From an uncultured Oscillospiraceae bacterium (GTDB taxonomy: Bacteria > Bacillota > Clostridia > Oscillospirales > Ruminococcaceae), in the NCBI GenBank assembly GCA_934481355.1, contig CAKSPH010000001.1:186001-250000 (forward strand): 64,000 nt of DNA, given 5' to 3'. The notes below the pieces were generated by a model. That model was not told the origin of the DNA. It saw nothing but the letters and a program-made list of their open reading frames with translations, and did no database searches. Positions 43,113 to 51,285 of the stretch are shown in pieces. The number at the start of each line of letters is the position of its first letter. The stretch's first letter is position 1. Made by a program: the position numbers and the translations under genes.

Positions 43113-43154
43113 GTATTTTTTGCTCAGAAATTGACGCTATATTATGGTGATTTT

Positions 43155-43191
43155 CAGGAAAAAATCAGCCGCCTTTCCGAAAAAAGCGGCT
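43155..43191 (-). terminator. Terminator of the radA operon
   Basis: AGCCGC (43167-43172) pairs with GCGGCT (43186-43191); the minus-strand tail is TGATTTTTTCC. Confidence 0.75.
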
Positions 43192-43196
43192 TTGAT

Positions 43197-43367
43197 TTAT
43201 TGCTTTCTTGCAATGGCGTATTCGTCATCGGACGAATAGTATGGACAGTTGTAGTTTGTTCCTGTCATAAAACGGTACATCTCGTCCTCGTCGAGATTCA
43301 CAAGGCAGGTCCAGCAGTCGCATTCATCATCATAAACGTAGTTTACGCAGTCGTCGCAGTTTGTCAT
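43197..43367 (-). CDS. Small Cys-rich protein, DUF6472-like
   Basis: A 56-residue protein, too short for most gene finders. It has paired cysteines, CDDC near the N-terminus and CDCWTC at about residues 17-22, and a later Cys in NYNCPYY, with a very acidic middle (NLDEDEMYRF) and an ARKQ end. This matches my recollection of the clostridial DUF6472 family. Its ATG overlaps the radA stop (ATGA), so it is translationally coupled to radA. The Cys pairs could bind zinc. Function unknown, perhaps linked to RadA or co-regulated with it. Confidence 0.8.
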   Translation of the reverse strand: MTNCDDCVNYVYDDECDCWTCLVNLDEDEMYRFMTGTNYNCPYYSSDDEYAIARKQ

Positions 43368-44749
43368 GTTTTGTTCTCCTTTTCCGGATTTATCGCACGG
43401 AACGCCTGCTCCAGCGTCCGCACGCCGATTATCTGAATTCCGTAATTTTCATTCCTGCTGAGGGAGGAAAAGCTCTGCTTCGGAATTATGCAGCGCTCAA
43501 ACCCGAGCCGCGCGCCCTCCTTGACGCGCTCCCGCACATGGGATGCCGCGCGCACCTCGCCGCCGAGTCCGACCTCGCCGAAAACCATCAGCTTTTCGGG
43601 TATCACCTTGTCGCACAGCCCGGAGTACAGCGCCAGCGCAACGGCAAGGTCCGCGGCGGGCTCGTCCAGCCGGAGGCCTCCGACAACGTTGACGTATACG
43701 TCAACCCCGCCGAAAAAGAACCCCGCACGCTTCTCGAGCACCGCGAGCAGCATATACAGCCGGTTGTAGTCGAATCCCGTGGCAACGCGCCGCGGCGAGG
43801 ACAGAGAGGATTTCGTCACCAGCGCCTGCACCTCCGCGAGAATGGGACGCGTGCCCTCCACAGTGCAGACAACCGCGCTTCCGGAGACCGTGGTTATGCG
43901 TCCGGAAAGCATCATCTCCGATGGATTCGTGACCTCGTGCAGTCCGTCGTCGTCCATATTGAACACGCCTATCTCGTTGGTGGAGCCGAAACGGTTCTTT
44001 ATCGCCCGCAGAATACGGTAGGAAAGCTGTTTCTCGCCCTCAAAATACAGCACGGTATCTACGATGTGCTCCATTATCTTCGGGCCTGCAATGCCGCCGT
44101 CCTTGTTGACGTGGCTGACTATAAATATCGGTATCTCCTCGGATTTGGCCAGCAGCATGAACGCATTGGTGCATTCCCGCACCTGAACTATACTTCCTGC
44201 CGAGGAATTTATCCCGGTGGAGGTTATCGTCTGGATAGAATCTATTATCACAACGTCCGGGCGGATTTTCTTTACTGCCTGTATAATGCTCTCGCAATTA
44301 TTCCCGGAGGCCAGCATCAGCTTTTCGCTGTTGGAAACCCCCAGGCGGTCCGCGCGGAGCTTTATCTGCGATTCGGACTCCTCGCCGGAAACGTAAAGTA
44401 TCGAGTGCTGCCCGCTCATAAAGCCGCATATCTGGAGCAGCAGCGTGGATTTTCCGATTCCCGGGTCGCCGCCGATGAGAACCAGCGAGCCCTTGACAAG
44501 CCCGCCGCCAAGCACGCGGTCAAGTTCTGAGCTTCCGGTGCCGTAGCGTATCTCGCTGCCGCAGTCGACTTCCCCGATGGGGCTGAATTTCAGCTCGCCG
44601 ACCGGCGCGGAGCTCTTTCCGCCGATGACCGGCGCAGGCTCCGACTCCTCTATCGTGTTCCAGCTTCCGCAGGCGGTGCACCTGCCGTTCCATTTTGAGT
44701 ATTCCTGACCGCACTCGCTGCAAACGAACACGCTCCGTACCTTTGCCAT
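43364..44749 (-). CDS. radA: DNA repair protein RadA
   Basis: A 461-residue RecA-like DnaB-type branch migration helicase. Order: N-terminal zinc finger (CSECGQ and CTACGSW), ATPase with Walker A GGDPGIGKSTLL (about residue 95), the RadA-specific KNRFGSTNE motif, and a C-terminal Lon-like domain. The ATG at 44749 has GGAGAA 6 bases upstream; an in-frame extension to 44821 has no site and breaks the zinc-finger start. It is followed by the overlapping DUF6472-like gene. Role: processing recombination intermediates. Confidence 0.96.
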   Translation of the reverse strand: MAKVRSVFVCSECGQEYSKWNGRCTACGSWNTIEESEPAPVIGGKSSAPVGELKFSPIGEVDCGSEIRYGTGSSELDRVLGGGLVKGSLVLIGGDPGIGKSTLLLQICGFMSGQHSILYVSGEESESQIKLRADRLGVSNSEKLMLASGNNCESIIQAVKKIRPDVVIIDSIQTITSTGINSSAGSIVQVRECTNAFMLLAKSEEIPIFIVSHVNKDGGIAGPKIMEHIVDTVLYFEGEKQLSYRILRAIKNRFGSTNEIGVFNMDDDGLHEVTNPSEMMLSGRITTVSGSAVVCTVEGTRPILAEVQALVTKSSLSSPRRVATGFDYNRLYMLLAVLEKRAGFFFGGVDVYVNVVGGLRLDEPAADLAVALALYSGLCDKVIPEKLMVFGEVGLGGEVRAASHVRERVKEGARLGFERCIIPKQSFSSLSRNENYGIQIIGVRTLEQAFRAINPEKENKT

Positions 44750-44873
44750 ATAATTTCTCCTTTGTCCGGTAATAAATCCGGATATGCCCTCATAGTATTG
44801 GACAGGTGACCTTGATATCACGGCTCAGCACGGCATTCTCCCGGAAGCTGAGCGTTAAACGGGGGGTATAAAT

Positions 44874-45650
44874 ATGAAGTTCACAAAGAAAACTCTCAGA
44901 TTCACCGCCTGCATGGCGGGGGCGTTCGCCCTGCTGACATTCTGCGCAAGAATGACCGACAGTGCCGTACCTACTGCCGCAGACGCCGCAGACCGTCCCA
45001 TAATCGTGCTTGACGCCGGACACGGCGGCCTCGACAGCGGAGCCGTGGGTAAAAGCGGTCTGCTTGAAAAGGACGTGAACCTCTCAGTGGTAAAGCACCT
45101 CCAGCAGCTTCTGGAGCTGTCCGGATTCAAGACCGTGCTCACCCGCAGCGAGGATATCTCTATATACGACCCGGGAGTTGAGGGCATACGCAACCAGAAG
45201 CTCTCCGACATGGATAACCGGCTGGAAATCGTCCAGAGCTATCCTGACAGCGTGTTCCTGTGTATCCACCAGAACAATTTCACCGACCCGGCATATTTCG
45301 GCGGGCAGATGTTCTATAACAACAACAATCCCGACAACCGCACGCTGGCGCAGATAATGCAGAACCGCTTCGCGCAGCTCCAGCCCGGAAACGACCGGGA
45401 GATAAAGCTGTCCGGGGACGAGCTTTTCCTGCTGAAAACCAACAAGAATCCCTCGCTGATGATAGAGTGCGGATTCCTTTCAAACCCCGACGAGGAGGCG
45501 AAGCTCGCCACGGAGGAATACCGCCAGCAGCTTGCATTTACTATATACGGCGGCCTGCTGGAATATTTCGACGCCGTGAGCCCCCAGCAGGGAAATGAAT
45601 GGTCCGATGAATCCGCAAGCCCTGATTATAATAATATCACGGCGGAATGA
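44874..45650 (+). CDS. N-acetylmuramoyl-L-alanine amidase, CwlD-like
   Basis: A 258-residue Amidase_3 enzyme with an N-terminal signal or anchor helix (residues 10-25). Zinc and catalytic residues are intact: His in LDAGHGGLDSGA, Glu in LLEKDVNLSV, His in FLCIHQNNF and Glu in MIECGFLSNP. The short single-domain layout resembles CwlD, which with PdaA makes muramic-delta-lactam in spore cortex, consistent with the sporulation genes in the window. A vegetative cell-wall role cannot be excluded. GGGGGG lies 8 bases before the ATG. Confidence 0.88.
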   Translation: MKFTKKTLRFTACMAGAFALLTFCARMTDSAVPTAADAADRPIIVLDAGHGGLDSGAVGKSGLLEKDVNLSVVKHLQQLLELSGFKTVLTRSEDISIYDPGVEGIRNQKLSDMDNRLEIVQSYPDSVFLCIHQNNFTDPAYFGGQMFYNNNNPDNRTLAQIMQNRFAQLQPGNDREIKLSGDELFLLKTNKNPSLMIECGFLSNPDEEAKLATEEYRQQLAFTIYGGLLEYFDAVSPQQGNEWSDESASPDYNNITAE

Positions 45651-45659
45651 TTATGTCAA

Positions 45660-45694
45660 GGGAAGCTCTGAAAACCGGTGTGAAAAGCAAAAAG
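45660..45694. repeat. Diverged MITE left end
   Basis: GGGAAGCTCTGAAAACCGG followed by TGTGAAAAGCAAAAAGAGG corresponds to the first 35 bp of the 150-bp MITE with several changes. It runs directly into the terminator hairpin after the amidase gene. Confidence 0.5.
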
Positions 45695-45725
45695 AGGACT
45701 GCCTTGCCGCAGCCCTCTTTTACAT
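45691..45725. terminator. Bidirectional terminator
   Basis: AAGAGG-A-CTGC (45692-45702) pairs with GCAG-C-CCTCTT (45709-45719), then TTTTA. It lies between the amidase gene and the convergent DUF6514-like gene. Confidence 0.75.
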
Positions 45726-45748
45726 TTTGGTGATTTTGCACAGCCCGG

Positions 45749-45988
45749 TCACGCCGTGACCGCAAGCGCCTCCTCTGAGCCCTCAAAGCCCCCGGCAAGG
45801 AAATCCTCTGCAATATCCACGGCATTTACGGCCGAAGCGCCGTACTCATTCAGCAGACGCGCAAATCTCACGATGGTCTCCCGCGCACAGCATATGTCCG
45901 CTATGCAGTAGGTGCTGCTTCGCACGCCGTAAGCGGTGTAATCCACGCCGTCGTCAGTGCGGCGCTCCTCAGAAATGATCTTCCACAT
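45749..45988 (-). CDS. Small protein, DUF6514-like
   Basis: A 79-residue soluble protein: a short beta segment (DYTAYGVRSSTYCIADICC), then helices (RETIVRFARLLNEYGASAVN, AVDIAEDFLAGGFE). The order matches my memory of the clostridial DUF6514 family, but I cannot check it. GGAGGT lies 10 bases ahead of the ATG. It stands alone between a terminator and a 460-bp non-coding gap. Function unknown. Confidence 0.68.
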   Translation of the reverse strand: MWKIISEERRTDDGVDYTAYGVRSSTYCIADICCARETIVRFARLLNEYGASAVNAVDIAEDFLAGGFEGSEEALAVTA

Positions 45989-46451
45989 ATAATTATACCT
46001 CCATTACCACAACAAGCCCTGGCGGCTTTTATCTATTGTACCACATTTTTCGTCGGATTTCTACTGATTTTGCAATGCGGTAACGGCGTTACACGATTTC
46101 TACGAATCACACAAAATCCCAGTCTTAAATTTGACATTATACCGCAAATTGACAATTCCTTAACATCGGGCGTAAAATCCTATCCAAATTTCCAGAAAAA
46201 GTTTTCCACGGTTTTAACCGTGTTTTCAACATGACAAGCTGTGATTTTACGCGGTTTTGCGGGTTTAAGAAAAGATTATGTTGAAAAAACTGAAAAAGTA
46301 ATCAACCATTCAACAGTTTTAACAGGGCTTTCAACAGTTTTCACCGTTGAAAAGGTTGAAAATTTCTCGCCTATTTGCACAAAAAATACGGCAGCCCGTT
46401 CTGAGCCGCCGTATATGGGAGAGTATGTAGATAAATTAACAATATATCGTA
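45989..46451. other. Non-coding region with clustered TTTCAAC/GTTGAAA motifs
   Basis: This 463-bp gap has no convincing gene. It contains exact TTTCAAC or GTTGAAA at 46224, 46280, 46329, 46346 and 46355, a CACGGTT-TT-AACCGTG hairpin (46207-46222) next to TTTTCCACG, and a repeat of AAATTTGACA/AAATTGACA near 46127-46153. The motif density recalls origin-like or protein-binding regions, but no dnaA or dnaN is near. The right end is the terminator of the zinc-ribbon gene. Confidence 0.5.
46380..46415 (-). terminator. Terminator of the ogg/zinc-ribbon operon
   Basis: On the minus strand ATACGGCGGC pairs with GCTGCCGTAT (one mismatch), followed by TTTTTTG. Confidence 0.75.
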
Positions 46452-46949
46452 TCACATTAAGACTGAAAAGTACAGCCCGGCAAAAATTCCGGCTGCCGCC
46501 GCCATTATTCCCGCTGCCGCAAGACATATCGCGAGATGGGCTCCGGTGTAATATTTCTGCGGCTTTTCCGGCTTATCGGCGAGCCTGACTTCTCCGCTGA
46601 AATCTGCCTTCGGAGTTTCTGCGCCGGGAGCCGCTGTCGTTTCTGACATATTATTCTGAGCGGGCTCAGACGCGCTTTCCTGCGGTGCCCCGGCTGAAAC
46701 TGCTTCTGCGGGAGCGCTGGTTTCCGCCTGCGGAGCCTGAGCTTCCTCCGGTCTTTCCATGGTCGCGGTCGCCGCCGGAGCCTCCGGCTGTGTGACGGGA
46801 GCTGCGATCTCCTGCGCCGGAGTTTCCTGCACGGGACCGCTCTGTGGTATAATTTCGGGCTGTGGGACAGGGACCTCCTGCCTTGCGCCGCACCATGTGC
46901 AGAATACGCTGCCTGCCGCTATTTCCTTACCGCATTTCTGACAATACAT
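46452..46949 (-). CDS. Zinc-ribbon protein with C-terminal membrane helix
   Basis: A 165-residue protein with an N-terminal zinc ribbon (YCQKCGKEI and FCTWCGARQ, residues 2-24), a long Pro/Glu/Ala-rich linker (25-125) and one transmembrane helix near the end (HLAICLAAAGIMAAAAGIFA). The plan is a small version of the 1087-residue protein at 53614. ATG 46949 is chosen because AAAGGAAG is 7 bases upstream and the ribbon starts there. It follows ogg by 13 bp. Function unknown; such proteins are thought to be membrane-tethered adaptors. Confidence 0.78.
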   Translation of the reverse strand: MYCQKCGKEIAAGSVFCTWCGARQEVPVPQPEIIPQSGPVQETPAQEIAAPVTQPEAPAATATMERPEEAQAPQAETSAPAEAVSAGAPQESASEPAQNNMSETTAAPGAETPKADFSGEVRLADKPEKPQKYYTGAHLAICLAAAGIMAAAAGIFAGLYFSVLM

Positions 46950-46962
46950 ATGTATCTTCCTT

Positions 46963-47766
46963 TCACTTGGCAAGCCCGCCGCTGTTCCTGACGTAATCGA
47001 ACAGGTACTGCTGGGCTATGCCCTCTATTCCGCGTGTGCACTCCGGGAGCCCGTCAGGGTAGAATTCCGCCATCAGGCGCTTCACCCACACGTCCTTCGG
47101 GAATGCGTCAGTTTTATGGAACGCGAACAGCAGAACGCAGTCCGCGACCTTGTCGCCTACTCCTGTGATGAGCTTGAGCTTCTCCCGGGCTTCAGCAAGC
47201 GGGAGGGCGTCTATCTCCGCGAAATCAACCTCGCCGGATCCCACGCGCCTTACCGCGTCGCAGATGTACCGCGCCCGGAATCCCGCGCGCAGCGGAGCGA
47301 GATCCTCCGGAGTTACGCCGGAAAGCTGCCCAACTGTCGGAAAAGCCCTGCCGTTTGCGGTTTTTTCGCCGAAATTCTCGCACAGCCGCCCGATTATTCC
47401 CGATATTCTGGGAATATTGTTGTTCTGGCTGATAATGAAGCTGATGAGAGTTTCGAACGGCTCCTGCCGCAGTATCCGGATACCCGGAGCGCTGGCGCAC
47501 GCCTTTTTCAGCGTTTCGTCCGCGGAGAGCGTCGTTATGTAAGCGGCGTAATCCGTGCCCGTATCGAAGTAATTCTCCCAGAAAGGAATATCCCGCTCGT
47601 CTATATCGTGCAGGATTATTTCGCTGCCGCTCTGGGTCACGGTCAGCTCCTTTCCCCCGGCAATGCCGGAGAAAGCGCCGTTTTCGTCCTCGCTCCAGCG
47701 GAAGCACTGACCGCAGAGGAACGTCCGGCGGATATCAAAATTCGGATTTTGTATGGTGTAATTCAT
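46963..47766 (-). CDS. ogg: 8-oxoguanine DNA glycosylase (OGG1-type)
   Basis: A 267-residue DNA glycosylase/AP lyase that removes oxidised guanine. It has the OGG N-terminal domain (FLCGQCFRW), the conserved SFIISQNNNIPRI segment, and the helix-hairpin-helix ITGVGDKVADCVLLFAF containing the catalytic Lys, followed by the catalytic Asp in FPKDVWVKR. Length is a little shorter than eukaryotic OGG1 and normal for the bacterial form. The Shine-Dalgarno is weak. It is followed 13 bp later by the zinc-ribbon gene. Confidence 0.93.
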   Translation of the reverse strand: MNYTIQNPNFDIRRTFLCGQCFRWSEDENGAFSGIAGGKELTVTQSGSEIILHDIDERDIPFWENYFDTGTDYAAYITTLSADETLKKACASAPGIRILRQEPFETLISFIISQNNNIPRISGIIGRLCENFGEKTANGRAFPTVGQLSGVTPEDLAPLRAGFRARYICDAVRRVGSGEVDFAEIDALPLAEAREKLKLITGVGDKVADCVLLFAFHKTDAFPKDVWVKRLMAEFYPDGLPECTRGIEGIAQQYLFDYVRNSGGLAK

Positions 47767-47892
47767 GAATTTTTTCGTAAACCCCTTGATTATTTGTCTT
47801 AATTATAATACAATAGTAGTATAATTGCAATAGTATACGCTGATTTTTCAGCGAGTTTTCATTTTCGCTCCACGAAAGGAAAGGAAAACCAA

Positions 47893-48597
47893 ATGAGAGA
47901 AAGCATCTTAACGATACCGATAAACGAAGTATTCGAACCCCGGGAGGGCTGCCCTATCTGCGCCATGCGCAACACGGTCGAGCAGCACATCAGCGAATAC
48001 ATCATGGGCGCCGCAATGATGGAACCGGACGTCCGCATGGAAACGAACCGCCTTGGCTTCTGCCACACGCACTTCAACAGCCTGCTCCGGCAGAACAACC
48101 GCCTGTCGCTGGGGCTTATGCTTAACACTTACCTCGGCACCCTGCGCGGCGAGATATTCGAGAACAAGAGCATATTCTTCACCAAGGGCGCCAAGGCCAA
48201 GAAGTGCAGCGAAATAGAGAATACCTGCTTCGTTTGCAGCAAGGTGGACTGGGGCGTTGAGCATATGCTGGACACCGTATTCACGATGTTCAAGGAGGAC
48301 GGAAAATTCCGGAATCTGTACGCTTCGCAGAAATATATCTGCATTCCGCATTATAATCTGATAATGTCGCACGTTCCCTCAAAGCTGTCAAAGCCCGACC
48401 AGAAGCCGTTCATCGAAGCCACCGACAAGCTGGTGGAGAACTACATAAAAGAGCTCAACAGCGATGTAAACGAGTTCTGCAACAGCTTCGACTACCGCAA
48501 CGCCGGGAAGCTCCACAGCGAGGATATGGAGCACGTCAGAAGCTCTATCGAGCGCGCGATAGAATTCATAACGTCCAGGAAACCGGACGTAAAATAA
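47893..48597 (+). CDS. DUF6062-family protein
   Basis: A 234-residue soluble protein, helical, with Cys/His motifs that suggest metal binding: GCPICAMRNTVEQHI (about residues 18-32), GFCHTHFNSLL (about 56) and CFVCSKVDW (about 115). This pattern belongs to DUF6062, a clostridial family of unknown function usually next to tsaD, as here (20-bp gap). AGGAAAGG precedes the ATG. Several TATAAT-like boxes lie in 47795-47825. Context with tsaD suggests a role in or near translation, which is inference only. Confidence 0.85.
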   Translation: MRESILTIPINEVFEPREGCPICAMRNTVEQHISEYIMGAAMMEPDVRMETNRLGFCHTHFNSLLRQNNRLSLGLMLNTYLGTLRGEIFENKSIFFTKGAKAKKCSEIENTCFVCSKVDWGVEHMLDTVFTMFKEDGKFRNLYASQKYICIPHYNLIMSHVPSKLSKPDQKPFIEATDKLVENYIKELNSDVNEFCNSFDYRNAGKLHSEDMEHVRSSIERAIEFITSRKPDVK

Positions 48598-48617
48598 TCA
48601 TATACGAGGTCAGGCAA

Positions 48618-49631
48618 ATGGATATTTTAGCAATAGAAAGCAGCTGCGATGAGACCGCAGCCGCTGTTATACGCGACGGCAGGGAGATAATCTCCTCGGT
48701 GGTCGCAACACAGATAGAGGAGCACAAGCTCTACGGCGGAGTCGTCCCGGAGATAGCCAGCCGCCGCCACTGCGAAAGCATAGTCGGAGTGGTTGACGAG
48801 GCTCTCGCCAAGGCGGGCATGAAAGCCCGGGACGTTGACGCGATAGCCGTCAGCTTTGCGCCGGGGCTCATCGGCGCGCTTCTGGTGGGGGTGAACTTTG
48901 CAAAGGGGCTGGCGCTTTCACTTGGCAAGCCGCTCATTCCGGTGCACCATATACGCGGACATATCGCGGCGAATTACCTTGCCCACCCGGAGCTTGAGCC
49001 GCCCTATCTCTGCCTTGTCGCCTCCGGAAGCCACAGCCACATAGTTAAGGTGAACAGCTGGACGGAGTTTGAAACGATAGGCCAGACGGTGGACGACGCC
49101 GCCGGAGAAGCCTTCGACAAGGCGGCAAGAGCCATGGGATACCCCTATCCCGGCGGAGTGCACATCGACCGCGCCGCCAGGACCGGCGACCGGAAGAAAT
49201 ACCAGCTTCCGCACCCGCACACCGCAAATCCGTATGATTTCAGCTTTTCCGGGCTTAAAACGGCTGTGATAAACCTTATCCACAACGCAAATCAGAAAGG
49301 CGAAGAGATAGATGTCAACAGCCTTGCAGCCTGCTTCCAGTATACCGTCAGCGACATACTCACGCAGAAATTCATCACTGCGGCAAAGGAGAGCGGGTAC
49401 AAGACCCTTGCCCTCGCCGGGGGAGTTGCGGCGAATTCCGGGCTGCGCTCAATGCTCCAGCAGCGCGCGGACTACAACGGCATGAAGGTGTACTACCCGC
49501 CGATAGAGCTCTGCGGCGACAACGCAGCAATGATAGGCTGTCAGGCATACTATGAATTCCAGGCGGGACACACCGCAGGCGCAGACCTCAACGCTGTGGC
49601 GACAATGCGCCTTGACCGCGTAACGTGGTAA
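48618..49631 (+). CDS. tsaD: tRNA threonylcarbamoyladenosine synthase subunit TsaD
   Basis: A 337-residue ASKHA-fold protein transferring the threonylcarbamoyl group to A37 of ANN-decoding tRNAs together with TsaB and TsaE. It opens with ESSCDETAAAVI, and the metal-binding HHIRGHIAANYL (HxxxH, about residue 113), GSHSHIV, GEAFDKAARAMGYPYPGG and LAGGVAANS segments are all present. TsaB and TsaE are not in this window. Shine-Dalgarno GAGGTC before the ATG; aroK follows 22 bp downstream. Confidence 0.97.
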   Translation: MDILAIESSCDETAAAVIRDGREIISSVVATQIEEHKLYGGVVPEIASRRHCESIVGVVDEALAKAGMKARDVDAIAVSFAPGLIGALLVGVNFAKGLALSLGKPLIPVHHIRGHIAANYLAHPELEPPYLCLVASGSHSHIVKVNSWTEFETIGQTVDDAAGEAFDKAARAMGYPYPGGVHIDRAARTGDRKKYQLPHPHTANPYDFSFSGLKTAVINLIHNANQKGEEIDVNSLAACFQYTVSDILTQKFITAAKESGYKTLALAGGVAANSGLRSMLQQRADYNGMKVYYPPIELCGDNAAMIGCQAYYEFQAGHTAGADLNAVATMRLDRVTW

Positions 49632-49653
49632 TATTCAAAAGGGAACAGAAGAA

Positions 49654-50166
49654 ATGAAGAACATAATACTTATAGGAATGCCCGGCTGCGGAAAATCCAC
49701 CGTGGGCGTACTTCTGGCGAAAGCCATGGGCTTCCGCTTTATCGACACGGATATAACGATACAGGAGCGCACCGGAATGCTGCTCCAGCAGATAATCGAC
49801 AACAAGGGGCTGGACTGGTTCTGCATTGAGGAAGAGCGCGCGATATTGTCCGTTGAGGAAGAGGGCGGCTGCGTCATCGCCACCGGCGGCAGCGCGGTAT
49901 ACTCCCGCAGCGCAATGCTCCACCTTAAAGAGCACGGATACGTCTACTACCTCTCGCTGCCCGTGGAGCAGGTGGAAAAGCGGCTCCACAACATAAAGAC
50001 CCGGGGCATAGCCATGCGGCCGGAGGATTCCATCGAGGACGTTTTCCGCAGACGGCGGGCGCTCTACGAGGAATATGCGGACATCACCGTGGAATGTCAG
50101 GGCAAATCCATTGAGGAAACAGTAGAAGAGATATGCGGTGAGCACAGGCTCATCGGCGGGAAATGA
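49654..50166 (+). CDS. aroK: Shikimate kinase
   Basis: A 170-residue P-loop kinase of the aromatic pathway. It has Walker A GMPGCGKSTVG (residues 7-17), the shikimate-binding DTDITIQERTG (Asp/Arg) and GGSAVYSR stretches, and the lid Arg region RGIAMRPEDS. Length is typical. No other aro genes are near. It sits between tsaD and a CPBP protease gene in one apparent transcription unit with short gaps (22 and 19 bp). Confidence 0.93.
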   Translation: MKNIILIGMPGCGKSTVGVLLAKAMGFRFIDTDITIQERTGMLLQQIIDNKGLDWFCIEEERAILSVEEEGGCVIATGGSAVYSRSAMLHLKEHGYVYYLSLPVEQVEKRLHNIKTRGIAMRPEDSIEDVFRRRRALYEEYADITVECQGKSIEETVEEICGEHRLIGGK

Positions 50167-50185
50167 CCCGGAGAAAGGAGCGGTC

Positions 50186-51244
50186 ATGCCGGATAATATA
50201 GTTGGCGTGATTCCCGGCGAGGACAAAAGGCAGGATTTCAGGAACGTCTGCCTGCGGCTGGGAGTTATGCTCATAATTATTTTCGTATCGCGCGGCGTTG
50301 AGAACATTCTGTATTCTCTGGAGATAGGCTGGTTCTCGTCATTTGACCCGAACGCCTCCTACCTGCTGGAAACAGCGATGAGCTTCCTGTTCCTGTACAT
50401 TATTCCGCTGGGCTGCACGATAGCGCTTCTGAAGCCCCCGGGAATGTGCGGAAAGGTATACAGGAAGCCGAAATTCCTCGGCAGTGCGATGGGAATGTTC
50501 CCGGCGCTGTACGGAGTTGCCATCATGACGAATATGCTGACGATGCTCTGCTCAAAGCTGTTCGAGCAGACCGACCTGTACAAGTCGTTCAACACGGTAA
50601 ACTCCCTGAAACCGGACAATATGTTCTGCGCGATAGTTCTTCTGGTGCAGTTAGTGGTGATAGCCCCGCTGTTCGAGGAATTCTGGTTCCGCGGGATAGT
50701 GCTGGAATCGCTCAGGCCATACGGAAACGGATTCGCGATATTCGTTTCGGCGCTGATGTTCGGGCTTACCCACGCTAACCTGAACCAGTTCTTCTATGCG
50801 TTCGTGCTCGGAATAGGGCTGGGTTACATTGCAGTTTCCACGGAATCCATCGTCACCACGACGATAATGCACGCAATGTTCAACGGCATTTCCGGAATAA
50901 TGCTCCTGCTGATAACATTTGACGACGTTGGGGATTACCTGATGAACCTTTCCGCAGGAATGGAGGGCGAGATGACGCCCATGGTAACGGTGTATCTTGT
51001 GTTCCTGTTCGTGATATTCATGCTGATGCTGGTGGGAGTGTTCATGGCGATAGCGAAATTCCGCAAGATAAAGCGATACAAAGTACCGAAGACGTGGGAC
51101 GTCCCCGCCGGGAAACGCTGGGGTATCCTGCTGTCGAGATTCACCATGATAATCGGACTGATCTTTGCAGTGGACACCATGGGAATGCAGTATATCACAC
51201 GCGGAATATTCAGGCTGCTTACAATGGCATTTCAGCTGGAATAA
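50186..51244 (+). CDS. CPBP-family intramembrane metalloprotease
   Basis: A 352-residue membrane protein with about eight helices. The CPBP/Rce1 motifs are intact: EEFWFR (EExxxR) in APLFEEFWFRGIVLES, FxxxH-type FGLTHANLNQF, and the His in TTIMHAMFN. Such proteins cleave prenylated or membrane peptides, or act in bacteriocin immunity or maturation; no bacteriocin genes are nearby. ATG 50186 follows AAAGGAG; the earlier in-frame start lies inside aroK. A terminator follows. Confidence 0.9.
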   Translation: MPDNIVGVIPGEDKRQDFRNVCLRLGVMLIIIFVSRGVENILYSLEIGWFSSFDPNASYLLETAMSFLFLYIIPLGCTIALLKPPGMCGKVYRKPKFLGSAMGMFPALYGVAIMTNMLTMLCSKLFEQTDLYKSFNTVNSLKPDNMFCAIVLLVQLVVIAPLFEEFWFRGIVLESLRPYGNGFAIFVSALMFGLTHANLNQFFYAFVLGIGLGYIAVSTESIVTTTIMHAMFNGISGIMLLLITFDDVGDYLMNLSAGMEGEMTPMVTVYLVFLFVIFMLMLVGVFMAIAKFRKIKRYKVPKTWDVPAGKRWGILLSRFTMIIGLIFAVDTMGMQYITRGIFRLLTMAFQLE

Positions 51245-51250
51245 AATTTA

Positions 51251-51285
51251 TGGGCTGCCGGAAAACCGACAGCCCATTTATTAAT
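51251..51285. terminator. Bidirectional terminator
   Basis: TGGGCTG (51251-51257) pairs with CAGCCCA (51270-51276) with an inner CGG/CCG stem; TTTATTAAT follows. It lies between the convergent CPBP and CDF genes. Confidence 0.75.
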
